64,000 nt of DNA, taken from positions 91,258,059-91,322,058 of the forward strand of contig NC_086374.1 of NCBI RefSeq assembly GCF_036588685.1, in the 5' to 3' direction. The notes beneath the pieces were generated by a model, which saw nothing but the letters and a program-made list of their open reading frames with translations, did no database searches and was not told where the DNA came from. A program made the translations under genes and the position numbers. This DNA comes from Mytilus trossulus. Its lineage: Eukaryota > Mollusca > Bivalvia > Mytilida > Mytilidae. Positions within the stretch are counted from its first letter, which is position 1. Each line of letters opens with the position of its first letter. Positions 1-11,106 of the stretch are shown in pieces.

Positions 1-429
1 AGAGTAGCACGAGTGAATTATCATGGTTGTTCAGTCACAAATTGAGTATTTTATATATTTGATTTGTAGCATATATAAGTAAATCATTTAATTACATTTA
101 GTATTAATAATTCAACTTAATAACAAACTGATCAAATTAAATACCTTGGTTTAAGAAACAATTTTATTATACTATGTGAATTATGTACATTTTCAACTTG
201 AAGTAACAATAATATTTGCATAGAATTACTGTAAATTCTGAAATTATTATGTGCATTTAATGTCGCCAATTAGTCATTTTAGACTAAAATGTGTTTTTAA
301 TTTTGTGATATTGAGGAAACTGCAGTTTAATCCATATAAAAATTTCAAAATACGATTTAAAATTATTGTGATTATAACCCTGTCACATTTTTCGCAATTA
401 TAAAAGCATCAAAATAATTTCTGAATTAA

Positions 430-534
430 CAGTAGTCATTTTTTTTTTCTTTTTACAGATTCGCATTTCCTTTAAATTTTAAATAACTCTTTTAACAGAA
501 CTTCACTGGACATGCTTCTGCAGGCTTTGAAAGG
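430..534 (-). pseudogene. FBXW5: Candidate FBXW5 exon 5 with an in-frame TAA
   Basis: On the minus strand an AG acceptor (536-535) is followed in phase 0, as exon 4 requires, by a reading frame beginning PFKACRS and reaching VLLKELFKI, then TAA at 474-472, then NL. The human protein at the same distance reads VVKRLFKIQNL, so the frame and spacing match and the stop falls on the codon that is Gln in human. A donor-like GTAAAA follows about 20 bases later. This could be a real exon with a nonsense allele or assembly error, a broken gene, or an unused exon-like remnant. The 3' limit is uncertain. Confidence 0.5.
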
Positions 535-592
535 CTGTTAAATGATCATTTGATCATAATTTTATTCTAAGTATCTCCTCTATGTAACTTAC

Positions 593-3500
593 CTTATTAA
601 GCCATAAAACAGAACAAGACTGTAATTGTCCTGTCCAATGAAGGCTCCCAGATACTAAATGACTGTCATTATACCAAGTACCAAATACATCATATGGTTT
701 GTTGATAACTCGAGCTTGTAGTTCAAAGTTACCTAAAATACAATACAAAAACATTGAGGAACACATGGCAGTGCTGATACATAATCGATGCACAAATATT
801 TTCATGACAGAGGGGTGTGTAATTAATGCTACGTTTGTCAATAGTGTAAAGTTCTGTTTCATAGGCGACAGTAATCAAATCCACAATTATAGCCCTGATC
901 AAAAGAAGAACTTGCTGTGAAACAGATATGTATCACAATACTTATAATTGATATTTTTTTAAGGACACAAAACAAGCGTATAGGATGTATGAAGGATATC
1001 AAATATCAATGGTATTTAATAAATATTTTTTCATTGAAGTATTTTTATCAGATAACACATAAATGAAATGTTCCTAGGAAATGGTATTTTGAATTACAAG
1101 GATTAATTCAATTCTTTTGAAGTGATATATATGCTTCATCTAATGTTTGGTTAATATAAAATTAACCTTAGTTGTACTTTATAGATGTAATGTATAATAC
1201 ACTGTTTCAAAATATGAATGAATATGGGCTATGTGTTCTCTAAAATGAAAATAATGTCTTGAATTGTTTGGGATGTTTTGATCACAATTCAATATTGACG
1301 TATGCTTTTGAACTGCAATATAGTCTGAAACTGTGAATCCTATAATGAATATCACAAACCCTGTAGTGAAAACACAGCTATTTCTCCTGATGTGCTGTTG
1401 GAACCAAAATGAACCCCAGAAACTAGTAGCAGTGTATCACTCTCATTGAACTGTGAGAACTGTGTATACTTCCAAGTAAAACGTTTCATATTCTCCTTAT
1501 ACTTTAAGGATATAGGATATGTTGTATTCCAAACCTAAAATGGAAACATAATTTTAAGAGTATTTAAAATGGTCTACACAGTTTTGCTGAACCACTAAAA
1601 TAATAAAAAACAATTTGCCGTTTCAGAATCTAGAGCATCATGGGTAATTTAATTGTTCATACCTAAAGTAAAAAAAACGTTACGTCATTGGTTGAATTTC
1701 CATTGTTTATAACATTTTAAACCAATCAAAACGCTTTGGTGTACGCTTTTGAAAATATTACCCAGGATGCATTAGATTCTAAAAACGGCGATTTATAGAA
1801 CTTTAATCTTTAAGTAAATCTCATCAGATTACTAAGTTCAAAGACTTTAGTGGACAAATATATGATGTGGTACGATTAGTAATGAAACCACTCACAACCA
1901 GAGACAAAAGAAGCAACTATTTCTCTTTCTCCATACTGATCTCAAATCAATATTCATAATTATTTTTAACTTGGCTACTCATGTGTAAAATTATGTAAGT
2001 GTTAAGAATAAAGGAAGTTGTTTAGTGATGAATCTGAAAATGCATAACACAGTATAGCTGACTTATATAAACCATGAAATCAAATTTTCAGAAATCCTTT
2101 TGTTATACACAAAAAATGCAGCTCCTAAGAAAAAACGTGATGAAAAATATTCATGAGAAAGACTGACATCTGGACTAATGGATAGACGGACAGACAGAGG
2201 TAAAACAGTATACAGTACTATCACTTTTTAAAGAGGGGTATAAAAATACTGTTTACAAAAAATTTTTGTGTGCAATATTCATGCCAATATTTTGTGCAGG
2301 GATTGCTGTAAGTTGAAGTGTAACATTCAAAAGTTTATCATCAATACAATCAATTTATTCAAACCCTTTGTTGAAGTATTTTCAAGCATTTTATGTGATT
2401 GCCAATAAAGCCAAAATAACCCCTGTGAAAATTCTGATCAATCCATTTATAGTTACTTTAATAATGCTAGAAAAAATCTGCTTTCTGGACATGTCCTCCT
2501 TTTGTCACGAAAATGTAATTTAAAAGTTTGAACAGCATCTTCCAACATTGTAATCATTATTATAAAAAAAACTGTGTAAATCTATAAAGAATGTTCAAGA
2601 GAAGGTTGTTCCTCCAGGTTGGAGTTTTTTAGTATTACTTTATACATTGTACATGTATACTTGAATTTAAATATGGTGAACCAACACCATGAACACCTGA
2701 GGTAGTAATTCTGCAGTTGTGCGGTTCACAGAATTAAATGTCTTAACATCGTCATGACTACATTCATTATGACATTTAATTCTGTGAACCGCACAAACGC
2801 AGAATCTATACTTCACTGTAATTTTTCAATATTGTAATTGACCTGAAGACGCCGCGCTTGCTGGGGCAAAACATGTAGACCACAATAAATTATTTACCAT
2901 GCGGTAATGGATGGGTGTTATTGTCTTTAATGTCGTTTATTGTACATGTATATGTAATTCTAACATGCATTATAAGTTTGTATATTGTTAATATGTATAT
3001 ATATATTGTCTCTGTAACAGTTGTTTTATGATAATAAAGTATTCATTCATTATTTCGGTTAAAGAGACAACATCAGTACATAAGCACTCATATCATATAA
3101 ATACCTTAATAAATCCATCTTTGGAACTTGTAGCAAACATTTTTCCATTGTGTGAGAAGCTGACATGTAAAACCTGATCTGTGTGTTGTCTAATCACCTC
3201 ACTCTCTACCGCTGGCGTGTGGTACTGAAGACGTTTATATTCCTGTAACCATGACGACTTGCCAGGTGCCATGGGTATATTTCTATCAATTTTCCAATGT
3301 CTGTAGAATACATCCTTCCAAAGCAGCTCGTCTCTGCTTACTCTGTACCAACATCTAATAAAGTATATATGATCTTTGTTAGATTTCTATCCTACCAACA
3401 TCTAATAAAGTATATACGATCTTTGTTAGATTGCAATTACAGTAAAGATATTAATAAAGTTTTGATATTTTCGTTGTTAGATTGGTGTCTAAGTAGAGCT

Positions 3501-4141
3501 ATTAACAAGTTTTGATATAATCTTTGTTAGATTGCTGCCTTAGGTAGAGATCAAATAAAGTGTTGACATTACATTTTGTATCTTTGTTAGCTATAGATTG
3601 CTGTTTAAGTAAAGATATTAATAAGTTTTTGACATTATCTTTGTAAGATTGCTGCCTTAGGTAGAGATAAAATAAAGTGTTGACATTACATTTTGCATCT
3701 TTGTTAGCTATAAATTGCTGTTTAAGTAGAGATATTAATAAGTTTTTGACATTATCTTTGTAAGATTGCTGCCTTAAGTAGAGATATTAATAAACTTCTG
3801 ACTAGGATTTCTTTGTTTGTTTTTGCCAGAAGTCTTTTTAATACAAAAAATATGTTCAAAAGACAAGTATTTAATTTTTGTATTGTTTTACTAGAATAAG
3901 TCAAAGAGACATCAACTGGACCAAACAGCTGAATCCAGTCAAAGGCAACAAATGGGTCTTCAATATAGCACCTGAAGTCAATTGTTTCGGTCAATTTTTA
4001 CTCAGTCTGTCTTTATCTTTCTACTTACCTGCAAACTTGAGCTGCCTGTAGTAATGATGCTGCTGGGAGGAAAGAAAATACGTGGAGTATAATATCATCA
4101 GGAATACTTTCCCAAATACAGGCTATGGGCATATCATCCAT
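593..4141 (-). CDS. FBXW5: FBXW5 (F-box/WD repeat protein 5), 5' part, four exons, gene runs off the left edge
   Basis: F-box and WD40 adaptor of ubiquitin ligases (SCF and CUL4-DDB1 complexes in vertebrates). Exons, 5' to 3': 4029-4141, 3105-3354, 1360-1534, 593-732. All junctions are GT/AG and phases join, giving 226 codons. The start ATG at 4141 opens with MDDMP; an F-box-like segment (residues 10-38, WESIPDDIILHVFSFLP) ends in VC. Exon 2 continues R-C-W-Y-R-V-S-R-D-E, then the first WD40 strand around HTDQVLHVSFSHNGKMFATSS. Exon 3 has YTQFSQFNESDTLLLVSG and exon 4 has RVINKPYDVFG and SCSVLWLN. Each block lines up in order with human FBXW5 as I recall it. Human FBXW5 is about 566 residues, so roughly the N-terminal 40% is here. 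A short upstream ATG (about 4150) is followed within five codons by a stop, so I take 4141. Identity is a family match from memory, not a search. Confidence 0.93.
1535..3104 (-). other. FBXW5 intron 2
   Basis: Intron between FBXW5 exons 2 and 3. It holds a hairpin-forming repeat (2707-2805) and otherwise AT-rich sequence. No coding frame on either strand is convincing. Confidence 0.8.
2707..2805. repeat. Inverted repeat with 26-bp core arms
   Basis: The left arm core (2717-2742) starts TTGTGCGGTTCACAGAATTA. Its reverse complement occupies 2771-2796 with no mismatch, and partial pairing extends outward. The loop is 28 nt. It looks like the end of a small foldback element in the FBXW5 intron; the following GCGCTTGCTGGGGCAAAACA stretch may belong to it. 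Confidence 0.85.
3345..3800. repeat. Degenerate minisatellite overlapping the FBXW5 exon 2 acceptor
   Basis: About seven imperfect units of roughly 45-65 bp, each carrying CTAATAAAG/TTAATAAG-like and ATCTTTGTTAGATTGCTG-like blocks. The first two units also copy the first bases of exon 2 (CCAACATCTAATAAAGTATA at 3348 and again at about 3395). The true acceptor at 3356-3355 is in the first unit, so later units carry decoy acceptor-like sites upstream of it. Confidence 0.8.
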
Positions 4142-5890
4142 TTGTCATGTTGGCAAGTCCATCATTAAAAACAATACTTCTTTCTGAAAGAGAAGTAATA
4201 AACATTAATAACATGAACTTTCAATTAATCTTTCCTTGCTAAGCAATAGTACTTCAAAGTATGTATACAAAAATATTTATAATATTTATAATCTTAAGAA
4301 AAAGAATTACATTAACACTTTTTGTATACATACTTTGAAGTATTAAACATTGCTCAGATTAGAAAGTCTTCATGGTTATCAGTGACAGCAATATAGGTAC
4401 ATTGTACATTTTTTTTGTACATTAATTGTACAGTAAAAAATTTCAGTTCTATTTAATACAAAGGAATACTACATATACATGTAGTTTTCATCTACAATGT
4501 ACAAAAATGTATACATAGACAAGTTTTGTATATCAAAATATGTGGCAAAATCTATATCATGTATGTACATGTATGTTCTACTACAAGCATGACAAGATAG
4601 TCTTTTATTACACCTGAAAAAAACACTGGGGTTAAGCTGATGACAGTAACTCCATCACAGTCATCCCAAGATGACTGGGGAAAAATTAGATCAGTATCTG
4701 TATGGTCTGTTGAAGTGTGTAAGTGAAGATAAAGGATTACAAGGAGTTTTAATATTCTAATTACCAATTACGAAGAAGTCTAATCAACAATAGCCTGGCA
4801 TATTTATGAAATGTGTGAATAAAAATTCAAGTTGAACTTGTGTCTTCTTAACAATTTCAGAAAATTGACAATTAAGTAAAACACATATAAGTGTTGTCAA
4901 ATTATACCAGGTATTTATTTGGAAATTTGGCTATGTAAAGAATTGTAGCAAAAATAACATAAAATATTTTCCCAAACAATTAGCATTACAATATGTCTTA
5001 CTGGTACATGATTTTGGCATTTCAATTAATATGAGGCAGGCATAACCTGTGAATGGGGACAAAGTCTGTATGTTTTTATGTTTTAATTGAAACCTGTTTA
5101 TTAAAGAAACGGAAATACATGTACCATTATGTTCCTGATTTTGATTATGTTAGGGATTTACCTGTGACGTTCAAGTTATGACGTCAAATTCAACGTAAAC
5201 AAAAGAAAAGCTTTCATCAGGTAACGTTTTTTTTCATATAATACAATTATTAAAAAATGAATTTGTATTGAATTCCAATCTTATATTTTACTAGACTGAT
5301 AAATATAAAAAAAAATCAAAGTCTCATGCAAAGAAGACAGATTTCTGTGCAAATGCACTGTTCATGTAGATCCTATTTGAGATATTTAATGACAAACAGG
5401 TTATATTGTTACTTATTTGGGTAACTTGTCCAAACCTGTTTACATAAACTTAAATAATGTCACTTTCTATCTCATAAATTTTAGTTTTATAATACCCTAG
5501 AATCGGCCCACTGGTTGTCAGTTTCCAAGTGTATTATTGCGTTCAGATCTAACACCGACTGTTCAATATATCTAAAAGATAGCGAAGTATTATAACGTGA
5601 TGCTCTATATAGATGCAAGAAATGGAAATTATGTCATTGTTTTCAATCTCTGTTGATCGATTTATTTTTCTTCCACCATTAATCAAGGGAGATAATGAAA
5701 TATTGGAAGTTGCTAATTTATGTCATGCTTATCCGGTTATTTTCAAGTCATTTAACGCTAGCATGCTACAAATATATGGTATTCACACTGGTAGTTTCAA
5801 TATACATATTAAAACTTTCATTTGAAATTAGGGCTTGGCATCTGACTGTCTTTCTAGTATCTTTCGTCCCTCTCTTATAGAAAACTATAA
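4142..5890. other. Upstream region of FBXW5, no gene seen
   Basis: Probable 5' UTR, promoter and spacer. It contains a hairpin at 4241-4356 and AT-rich sequence. Frames here are short and resemble no family I recognise. Confidence 0.6.
4241..4356. repeat. Hairpin about 100 bp upstream of the FBXW5 start codon
   Basis: The arm TACTTCAAAGTATGTATACA (about 4249-4268, followed by AAAAA) is matched by its reverse complement at about 4319-4344. The loop is about 45 nt. The pairing extends outward imperfectly to GCAATA/TATTAAACATTGC-like ends. Confidence 0.8.
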
Positions 5891-5891
5891 C

Positions 5892-7184
5892 TAGAGGCTC
5901 TAAAGAGCCTGTGTCGCTCACCTTGGTCTATGTGCATATTAAACAAAGGACACAAATGGATTCATGACAAAAATGTATTTTGGTGATGGTGATGTGTTTG
6001 AAGTTCCTACTTTACTGAACGATTTTGCTTCTTACAATTATATCTATCATGAACTTTGCCCATTAGTAACAGAGAACTATATTTGGTAAAAATTTACATA
6101 AATTTACCAAATTATTGAAAATTGTTAAAAATTGACTATAAAGGGCAATAACTCCTTAAGGGGTCAATTGACCATTTAGGTCATGTTGACTTATTTGTAG
6201 ATCTTACTTTGCTGAACATTATTGCTGTTTACAATTTATCTCTATCTATAAAAATATTCAAGATAATAACCAAAAACAGCAAAATTTCCTCAAAATTACC
6301 AATTCAGGGGCAGCAACCCAACAACCAGTTGACCGATTCATCTGAAAATTTCAGGGCAGATAGTTCTTGACCTGATAAACATTTTTATCCCTGTCAGATT
6401 TTCTCAAAATGCTTTGGTTTTTGAGTTATAAGCCAAAAACTGCATTTTACCCCATATGTTCTATTTTTAGCCGTGGCGGCCATCTTGGTTGGTTGACCAG
6501 GTCACGCCACACATTTTTTAAACTAGATACCCCAAAGATGATTGTGGCCAAGTTTGGATTAATTTGGCCAAGTAGTTTCAGAGGAGAAGATTTTTGTAAA
6601 AGATTACTTTAATTAACGAAAAATGGTTAAAAATTGACTATAAAGGGCAATAACTCCTAAACGGGTCAACTGACCATTTTGGTCATGTTGACTTATTTGT
6701 AGATCTTACTTTGCTGAACATTATTGCTGTTTACAGTTTATCTCTAACTATAATAATATTCAAGATAATAACCAAAAACAGCAAAATTTCTTCAAAATTA
6801 CCAATTCAGGGGCAGCAACCCAACAACCAATTGACCGATTCATCTGAAAATTTCAGGGCAGATAGATCTTGACCTGATAAACATTTTTACCCCATGTCAG
6901 ATTTCCTCTAAATGCTTTGGTTTTTGAGTTATAAGCCAAAAACTGCATTTTACCCCTATGTTCTATTTTTAGCCGTGGCGGCCATCTTGGTTGGTTGACC
7001 GGGTCACGCCACACATTTTTTAAACTAGATACCCCAATGATGATTGTGGCCAAGTTTGGTTTGATTTGGCCCAGTAGTTTCAGAGGAGAAGATTTTTGTA
7101 AAAGTTAACGACGACGGACGACGACGGACGACGGACGCAAAGTGATGGGAAAAGCTCACTTGGCCCTTCGGGCCAGGTGAGCTA
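5892..7184. mobile_element. Tandem-core non-autonomous element with ACG microsatellite (HINE/pearl-like)
   Basis: The left end has a small palindrome (AGGCTCTAAAGAGCCT) followed by CGCTCACC. The right end has GGTGAGCTAA after a GGCCC-TTC-GGGCC hairpin. The inverted GCTCACC/GGTGAGC pair marks the two ends. Inside is a core unit of about 500 bp present twice (for example the block at 6470 recurs at 6971), then a GAC/ACG microsatellite at 7105-7140. This layout (subterminal inverted repeats, tandem core, microsatellite, 3' hairpin before CTAA) matches what is described for HINE and bivalve pearl elements; the class assignment is inference. The same ends occur at 20766-21852. Confidence 0.75.
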
Positions 7185-7310
7185 AAAAGCTGTTCTTTAA
7201 AACAATCAAGTCTTTAACAGAAAATAATAAATTATTAATGATCAAAAAGAAATATGTAAGTTAACTGAGCCTTATTCACTTAAAGAGAATAACTTTGAAA
7301 TAAGGAAAAA

Positions 7311-7820
7311 CAAAAATGTGTCCAAAGTCAGTACACGGATGCCCCACTTGCACTATCATTTTCCATGTTCAATGGACCATGAAATTGGATAAGAAATATA
7401 ATTAGGCATTAGAATTAGAAAGATGATATCATAAGGAACATGTGTATAGTTTCAAGTTGATTGGATTTCAACTTCATCAAAAACTACATAGACCAAAAAC
7501 TCAGTTAACCTGAAACATGCACTTTCATTTTCTATGTTCAGTGGACTGTGAAATTGGGGTCAAAAGTTTAATTTGGTTCAAAAATTAGAAAGATCATATC
7601 ATAAGGAACATGTGTACTGAGTTTCAAGTTGATTGGACTTCAACTTCATCAAAAACTACCTTGACCAAAAACTTTAACGGCCTGAAGTGGGACAGACGGA
7701 CGAACAAACGGACAGACAGACGGACGGACGGACGGACGGACGAACGAACAGACAGACAGATGAACGGACGCACAGACCAGAAAACATAATGCCCCTCTAC
7801 TATCGTAGATGGGGCATAAA
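7311..7820. mobile_element. GGAC-tailed element copy 1 (ATGCCCCAC family)
   Basis: Starts at a TGTGTCCAAAG block with GGATGCCCCAC and ends with GATGGGGCATAAA. The inner ends are inverted copies (ATGCCCCAC/GTGGGGCAT). It contains two core units of about 165 bp (TTTTCTATGTTCAGTGGACC-type start) and a GGAC tetranucleotide array at 7686-7770 just before the tail. The same layout recurs at 16433, 18828 and 23424. Confidence 0.78.
7686..7770 (+). repeat. (GGAC)n microsatellite
   Basis: Imperfect GGAC/CAGA tetranucleotide array inside the element above. A long open frame here only reflects the repeat and encodes no gene. Confidence 0.9.
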
Positions 7821-7824
7821 AATC

Positions 7825-8275
7825 ACTAAATTAAGGGTGAGTGACCATATTTTTGAAATTGAAAGGGATAGGTACAAAAATATAAAAAGGAAAGAACGTT
7901 TATGTCAACATTGTTGTCTTAATAAAATAGATGATGAAGAGCATTTTTTATTTACCTGTACACAAAATAAAGATTAGAGATTTGATTTTTTGCAGAAAGT
8001 TAGAAATATATCTACTCCGATATAGATAATATGGATAATTTGGATAAATTGGTTTTATGTCTTTCGTTTCCGTCAATTATGCAGTATGCTGCTTCATTTT
8101 TTAAAAAGTCATGGTCACTGAGGAGGGTGGACTCAACAACTGCATAATAGATGCATCTATGTATATAATGTTTTGTTCTTTCGAGTTTTTTTTTCTGTAT
8201 AATGTATTGTAAAATTATTATGTTGATTTATGTATGCCTTCAACCCATATGGGTAAAAATGTGCATTTATATTCA
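7825..8275 (+). pseudogene. 3' end of a non-LTR retrotransposon (LINE) frame, frameshifted
   Basis: The frame from 7828 reads KLRVSDHIFEIERDRYKNIK, then ERLCQHCC and DDEEHFLFTC, the Cys/His-rich C-terminal segment of a LINE polymerase. After a frame break it continues around 8028-8146 with LVLCLSFPSIMQYAASFFKK and stops. An A-rich tail with AATAAA near 8273 follows. Strongly 5'-truncated and dead. The clade (CR1/Jockey-type) is a guess. Confidence 0.7.
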
Positions 8276-8611
8276 ATAAAGCCATATAACCATCAGTTAA
8301 AACAACTAGAAAAAAAAAGTCCATTAACAATCAAGAAAGCAATTTTTAAATATTTTTTTAAACAGTTTGACTTTTCACATAATATTTATTTTAGCATTTA
8401 TCAATCTTTTTTAACTGGTGACGATTTTCAAAAGTCAACTTAGTGGTATCCTGTAATTTCATATTCTCACATTGAATACTTTGCTATCCGTAGACGCTAA
8501 ATTATTTACTATCACTCCATTCCCAAAATATCCACTACTAAAAGCAGCTGTGCCTTTCTTCATCGTGGGATTCGGACGGTACATCAAATAATTATAATCA
8601 GTCGTATAGAT
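8276..8611. other. Spacer, no gene seen
   Basis: AT-rich sequence between the LINE tail and the next inverted-repeat element. A 69-codon frame resembles nothing I recognise. Confidence 0.5.
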
Positions 8612-9239
8612 GTTCCGGACCATTGAGTATTTGGACCGTACGCGTACGGTCTGGACCGTATGCGTACTTTTTCAAAATACTCATACGGTCGGACCGTATG
8701 CGTACGCTCTGAATAATATCATTAAGAAGTTGCTTAAGTTTATAAGTTACAAATGCATGTAACAGATCAACATAACTTATCTCTCAAATTGATATGGAAA
8801 AGTTTAATTGTAATTGAAATAAAACTGTATTTTTTAACTACATTGTACATGTATTTAAAAATTCACGCTAATTAAATCTGTTAATAGCTTGTTTTTAACA
8901 AGTCGATCAGTAATACATTATTGAAATTGACGATATCTGAAGTAAACATAATGTGGGAGGACAATTGTTTATAATATTAGAAACTTTACAAAAACTGCAA
9001 ATGCAAAGGAACATAAATGAACTGCAAACATGTAAATGTAAAAAAATATTACATTACTTGTGGTAGCAAGGTAGCAAGTGTCACCTTGGGCGAGAGTAGC
9101 AAAATAGGATTCAGATACACAATTAATCAAATATTTAATTACAATTGTTCATTTGTTCATTTTATCCATCTAATCAAATAACAAGAATTTATAGAAATAA
9201 AACTGAAGATTGTGATAAATGTTTGTTTAAATACAACCC

Positions 9240-9400
9240 ATATGATTCAATAAAATTGAGAATGGAAATGGGGAATGTGTCAAAGAGACAACAACTCGAC
9301 CAAATAAAAAAACACAACAGCAGAAGGTCATCAACAGGTCTTCAATGTAGCGAGAAATTCCCGCACCCGGAGGCGTCCTTCAGCTGGCCCCTAAACAAAT
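9240..9400 (-). repeat. SINE-like family S4 copy, reverse
   Basis: Reverse copy of a dispersed ~140-bp repeat recognised by GGTGCGGGAATTTCTCGCTA, then TGAAGACC, GGTCGGGTTGTTGTC and a TTCTCAATTTTAT end. Other copies: about 17310, 22922, 26120, 33110 and 58797. Confidence 0.75.
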
Positions 9401-9469
9401 ATATACTAGTTCGGTGATAATGAACGCCATACTATTTTCCAAATTGTACACAAGAAACTAAAATTAAAA

Positions 9470-9625
9470 TAATACAAGACTAACAAAGGCCAGAGGCTCC
9501 TGACTTGGGACAGGCGCAAAAATGCGGCAGGGTTAAACATGTTTGTGAGATCTCAACCCTCCCCCTATACCTTTAACCAATGTAGAAAAGTAAACGCAAA
9601 CAATACGCACATTAAAATTACATGT
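9470..9625 (+). repeat. SINE-like family S1 fragment
   Basis: Matches the segment CTCCTGACTTGGGACAGGC, GGGTTAAACATGTT, CAACCCTCCCC that also occurs in reverse at 35325-35690. Family S1 is the most frequent dispersed repeat of this window. Confidence 0.65.
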
Positions 9626-9715
9626 ATGGTCAGCTCGTATTGGACCATACGCGTATACTCATACGGTCCGGCCGTACGCGTATATGGTCGGACCCTATGA
9701 GTATACGTATACGTA

Positions 9716-9844
9716 GTCCGAGATTACTCTGACGTCCGACGGCTGTTTTGCCAGACAAGCTGGGGCCGTCCGAGATTACTCTTACGTGTCACGACCCCAG
9801 CTTGTCTGGCAAAACAGCCGTCGGACGTCAGAGTAAACTCGGAC
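9716..9844. repeat. Near-perfect hairpin, 50-bp arms
   Basis: Arm 9716-9765 (GTCCGAGATTACTCTGACGT...) pairs with 9795-9844 with one mismatch in 50; the loop is 29 nt and itself repeats the first bases of the arm (CCGTCCGAGATTACTCTTAC). Confidence 0.95.
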
Positions 9845-9884
9845 TAACGTATACGGTCCAAATACTCATACAGTTTGGAAGTTG

Positions 9885-10040
9885 AACATAGATAAAGATC
9901 ACATCTTTCTTTAAACCATCGGCCAATGACGAATTTTAATCGCCACAATTATTATTTTTTCGCAAATTGCGAAAATGGCGACCGCCAGCGGAAACCCTGT
10001 ATGAACATAGATAAAGATCACATCTTTCTTTAAACCATCG
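9885..10040. repeat. Direct repeat of about 38 bp flanking an 80-bp insert
   Basis: GAACATAGATAAAGATCACA and the following CTTTCTTTAAACCATCG occur at about 9885-9921 and again at about 10002-10040, separated by an insert ending GCGGAAACCCTGTAT. This looks like a local duplication or an old insertion. Confidence 0.75.
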
Positions 10041-10480
10041 ACAAATTGTAGAAGGAAAACGGAAAGTGTTCTCCTGAGTATATTAAATACAGGACTTCAG
10101 GAAAGTTTGACTTTCGTTTGTCATAGATTCTGGTACTGAGATGACTGTGCAAGTCAAATTCGAGATATAATTATAAAAATGAGGCGGAGGAAGCCGTGTC
10201 TGTTGTTTCTTTAATCTCTAGTTCTAGAGGATATATTAATGGAACCCAATAAGAAAAGTTCGGATCGTTTATGGAAAGAATATCATCAATATATCTGAAA
10301 GTGAAATTAAATAATCTGGCTTCTTTGATCCTCTTGTTTTGACAAGTGTCTGGAGGAACTCCGATTCATATGAAAATAAGAAGAGGTCGGCAAGAAGAGG
10401 CGCACAGTTCGTTCCCATAGGAATGCCGACATATTGTTGGAATGTCACTATTAACGAAATATGCCATATGAAATCCCAAA

Positions 10481-10501
10481 GTACTAGTACTAGTACTAGT
10501 A
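10481..10501. repeat. CTAGTA short tandem repeat
   Basis: ACTAGTACTAGTACTAGT-type 6-bp tandem repeat inside the reverse transcriptase remnant. It adds an LVLVLVL stretch to the frame, an expansion after the element died. Confidence 0.8.
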
Positions 10502-11053
10502 TGCTACCATTTTTATGTTGAAAGGCATTGTGGATTATTTCTTTAAGGCGATTTTTCAATTTCACATGGGGAATGGTGGTATACAGGGTTGAAAAATCAA
10601 AAGTTTTGATGGAAATAATTTCAGAAAAAGACCGAGATTTAAAATTGTCTAGAAGTTCTTTAGAATTTTTAAGAATCCACATATGGTTAATACCACTACG
10701 CGAGTAAACAGTTTCACGCTATTTCTGAAGACCCTCTTTCACTGCGGACAGAATTTTAGTCAATATAATGGACAATTCTTTAGTGGAACATGAAAATGAG
10801 CCAGCAATATACCGTTGTTTGTACGGAATTTTATGAAGCTTTGGTATCCAATACAAACAAGGTTAGTCCTCCGATTTGATGTTCAATGTAATGTTAATTA
10901 AAGCCATGAAGGACTTATAATTTGCTAAAATCTCATCCTTGTCAAATGATACGTCTTTGTATGTGGGATTACCTGAGTGCTCCTTTATACCCATTTTTTA
11001 CAAGACATTCGTATTAATACGATTTACATACAAAGACAATTTTATTTGAAGCT

Positions 11054-11106
11054 CAATCTAATTAAAATATTGATCTCTGGTTACGTTATACTATTTAATT
11101 AGATTG
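11054..11106. mobile_element. 53-bp hairpin insertion with 10-bp target duplication
   Basis: Termini CAATCTAATTAAA and their exact reverse complement bound a 53-bp insert. ATTTGAAGCT flanks it on both sides (11044-11053 and 11107-11116). Removing the insert plus one flank restores the reverse transcriptase reading VPADKASNKIVFVCK on the minus strand, so this is a real insertion. A partial second copy is at about 27436-27473. Confidence 0.85.

Larger units (their letters stand above)
8613..9884. mobile_element. Inverted-terminal element rich in GGACCGTACGCGTACGG motifs
   Basis: The left end (TTCCGGACCATTGAGTATTT then GGACCGTACGCGTA) is matched by the reverse complement of the right end (TTCCAAACTGTATGAGTATT then TGGACCGTATACGT). 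Both ends, and the block at 9628-9715, carry repeated GGACCGTA(C/T)GCGTA palindromic motifs. A SINE-like copy (9240-9400) and part of another (9470-9625) lie inside. No coding frame. It may be two overlapping related elements. Confidence 0.65.

Noticed and set aside
4552..4767. 71-codon minus-strand frame upstream of FBXW5
   Set aside because: No recognisable domain and no phase-matching junction to exon 1, which has its own start codon.
7687..7977. Long open frame starting MGQTDEQTDRQT
   Set aside because: The N-terminal part is a GGAC microsatellite read in frame; the rest is a LINE remnant. Not a gene.
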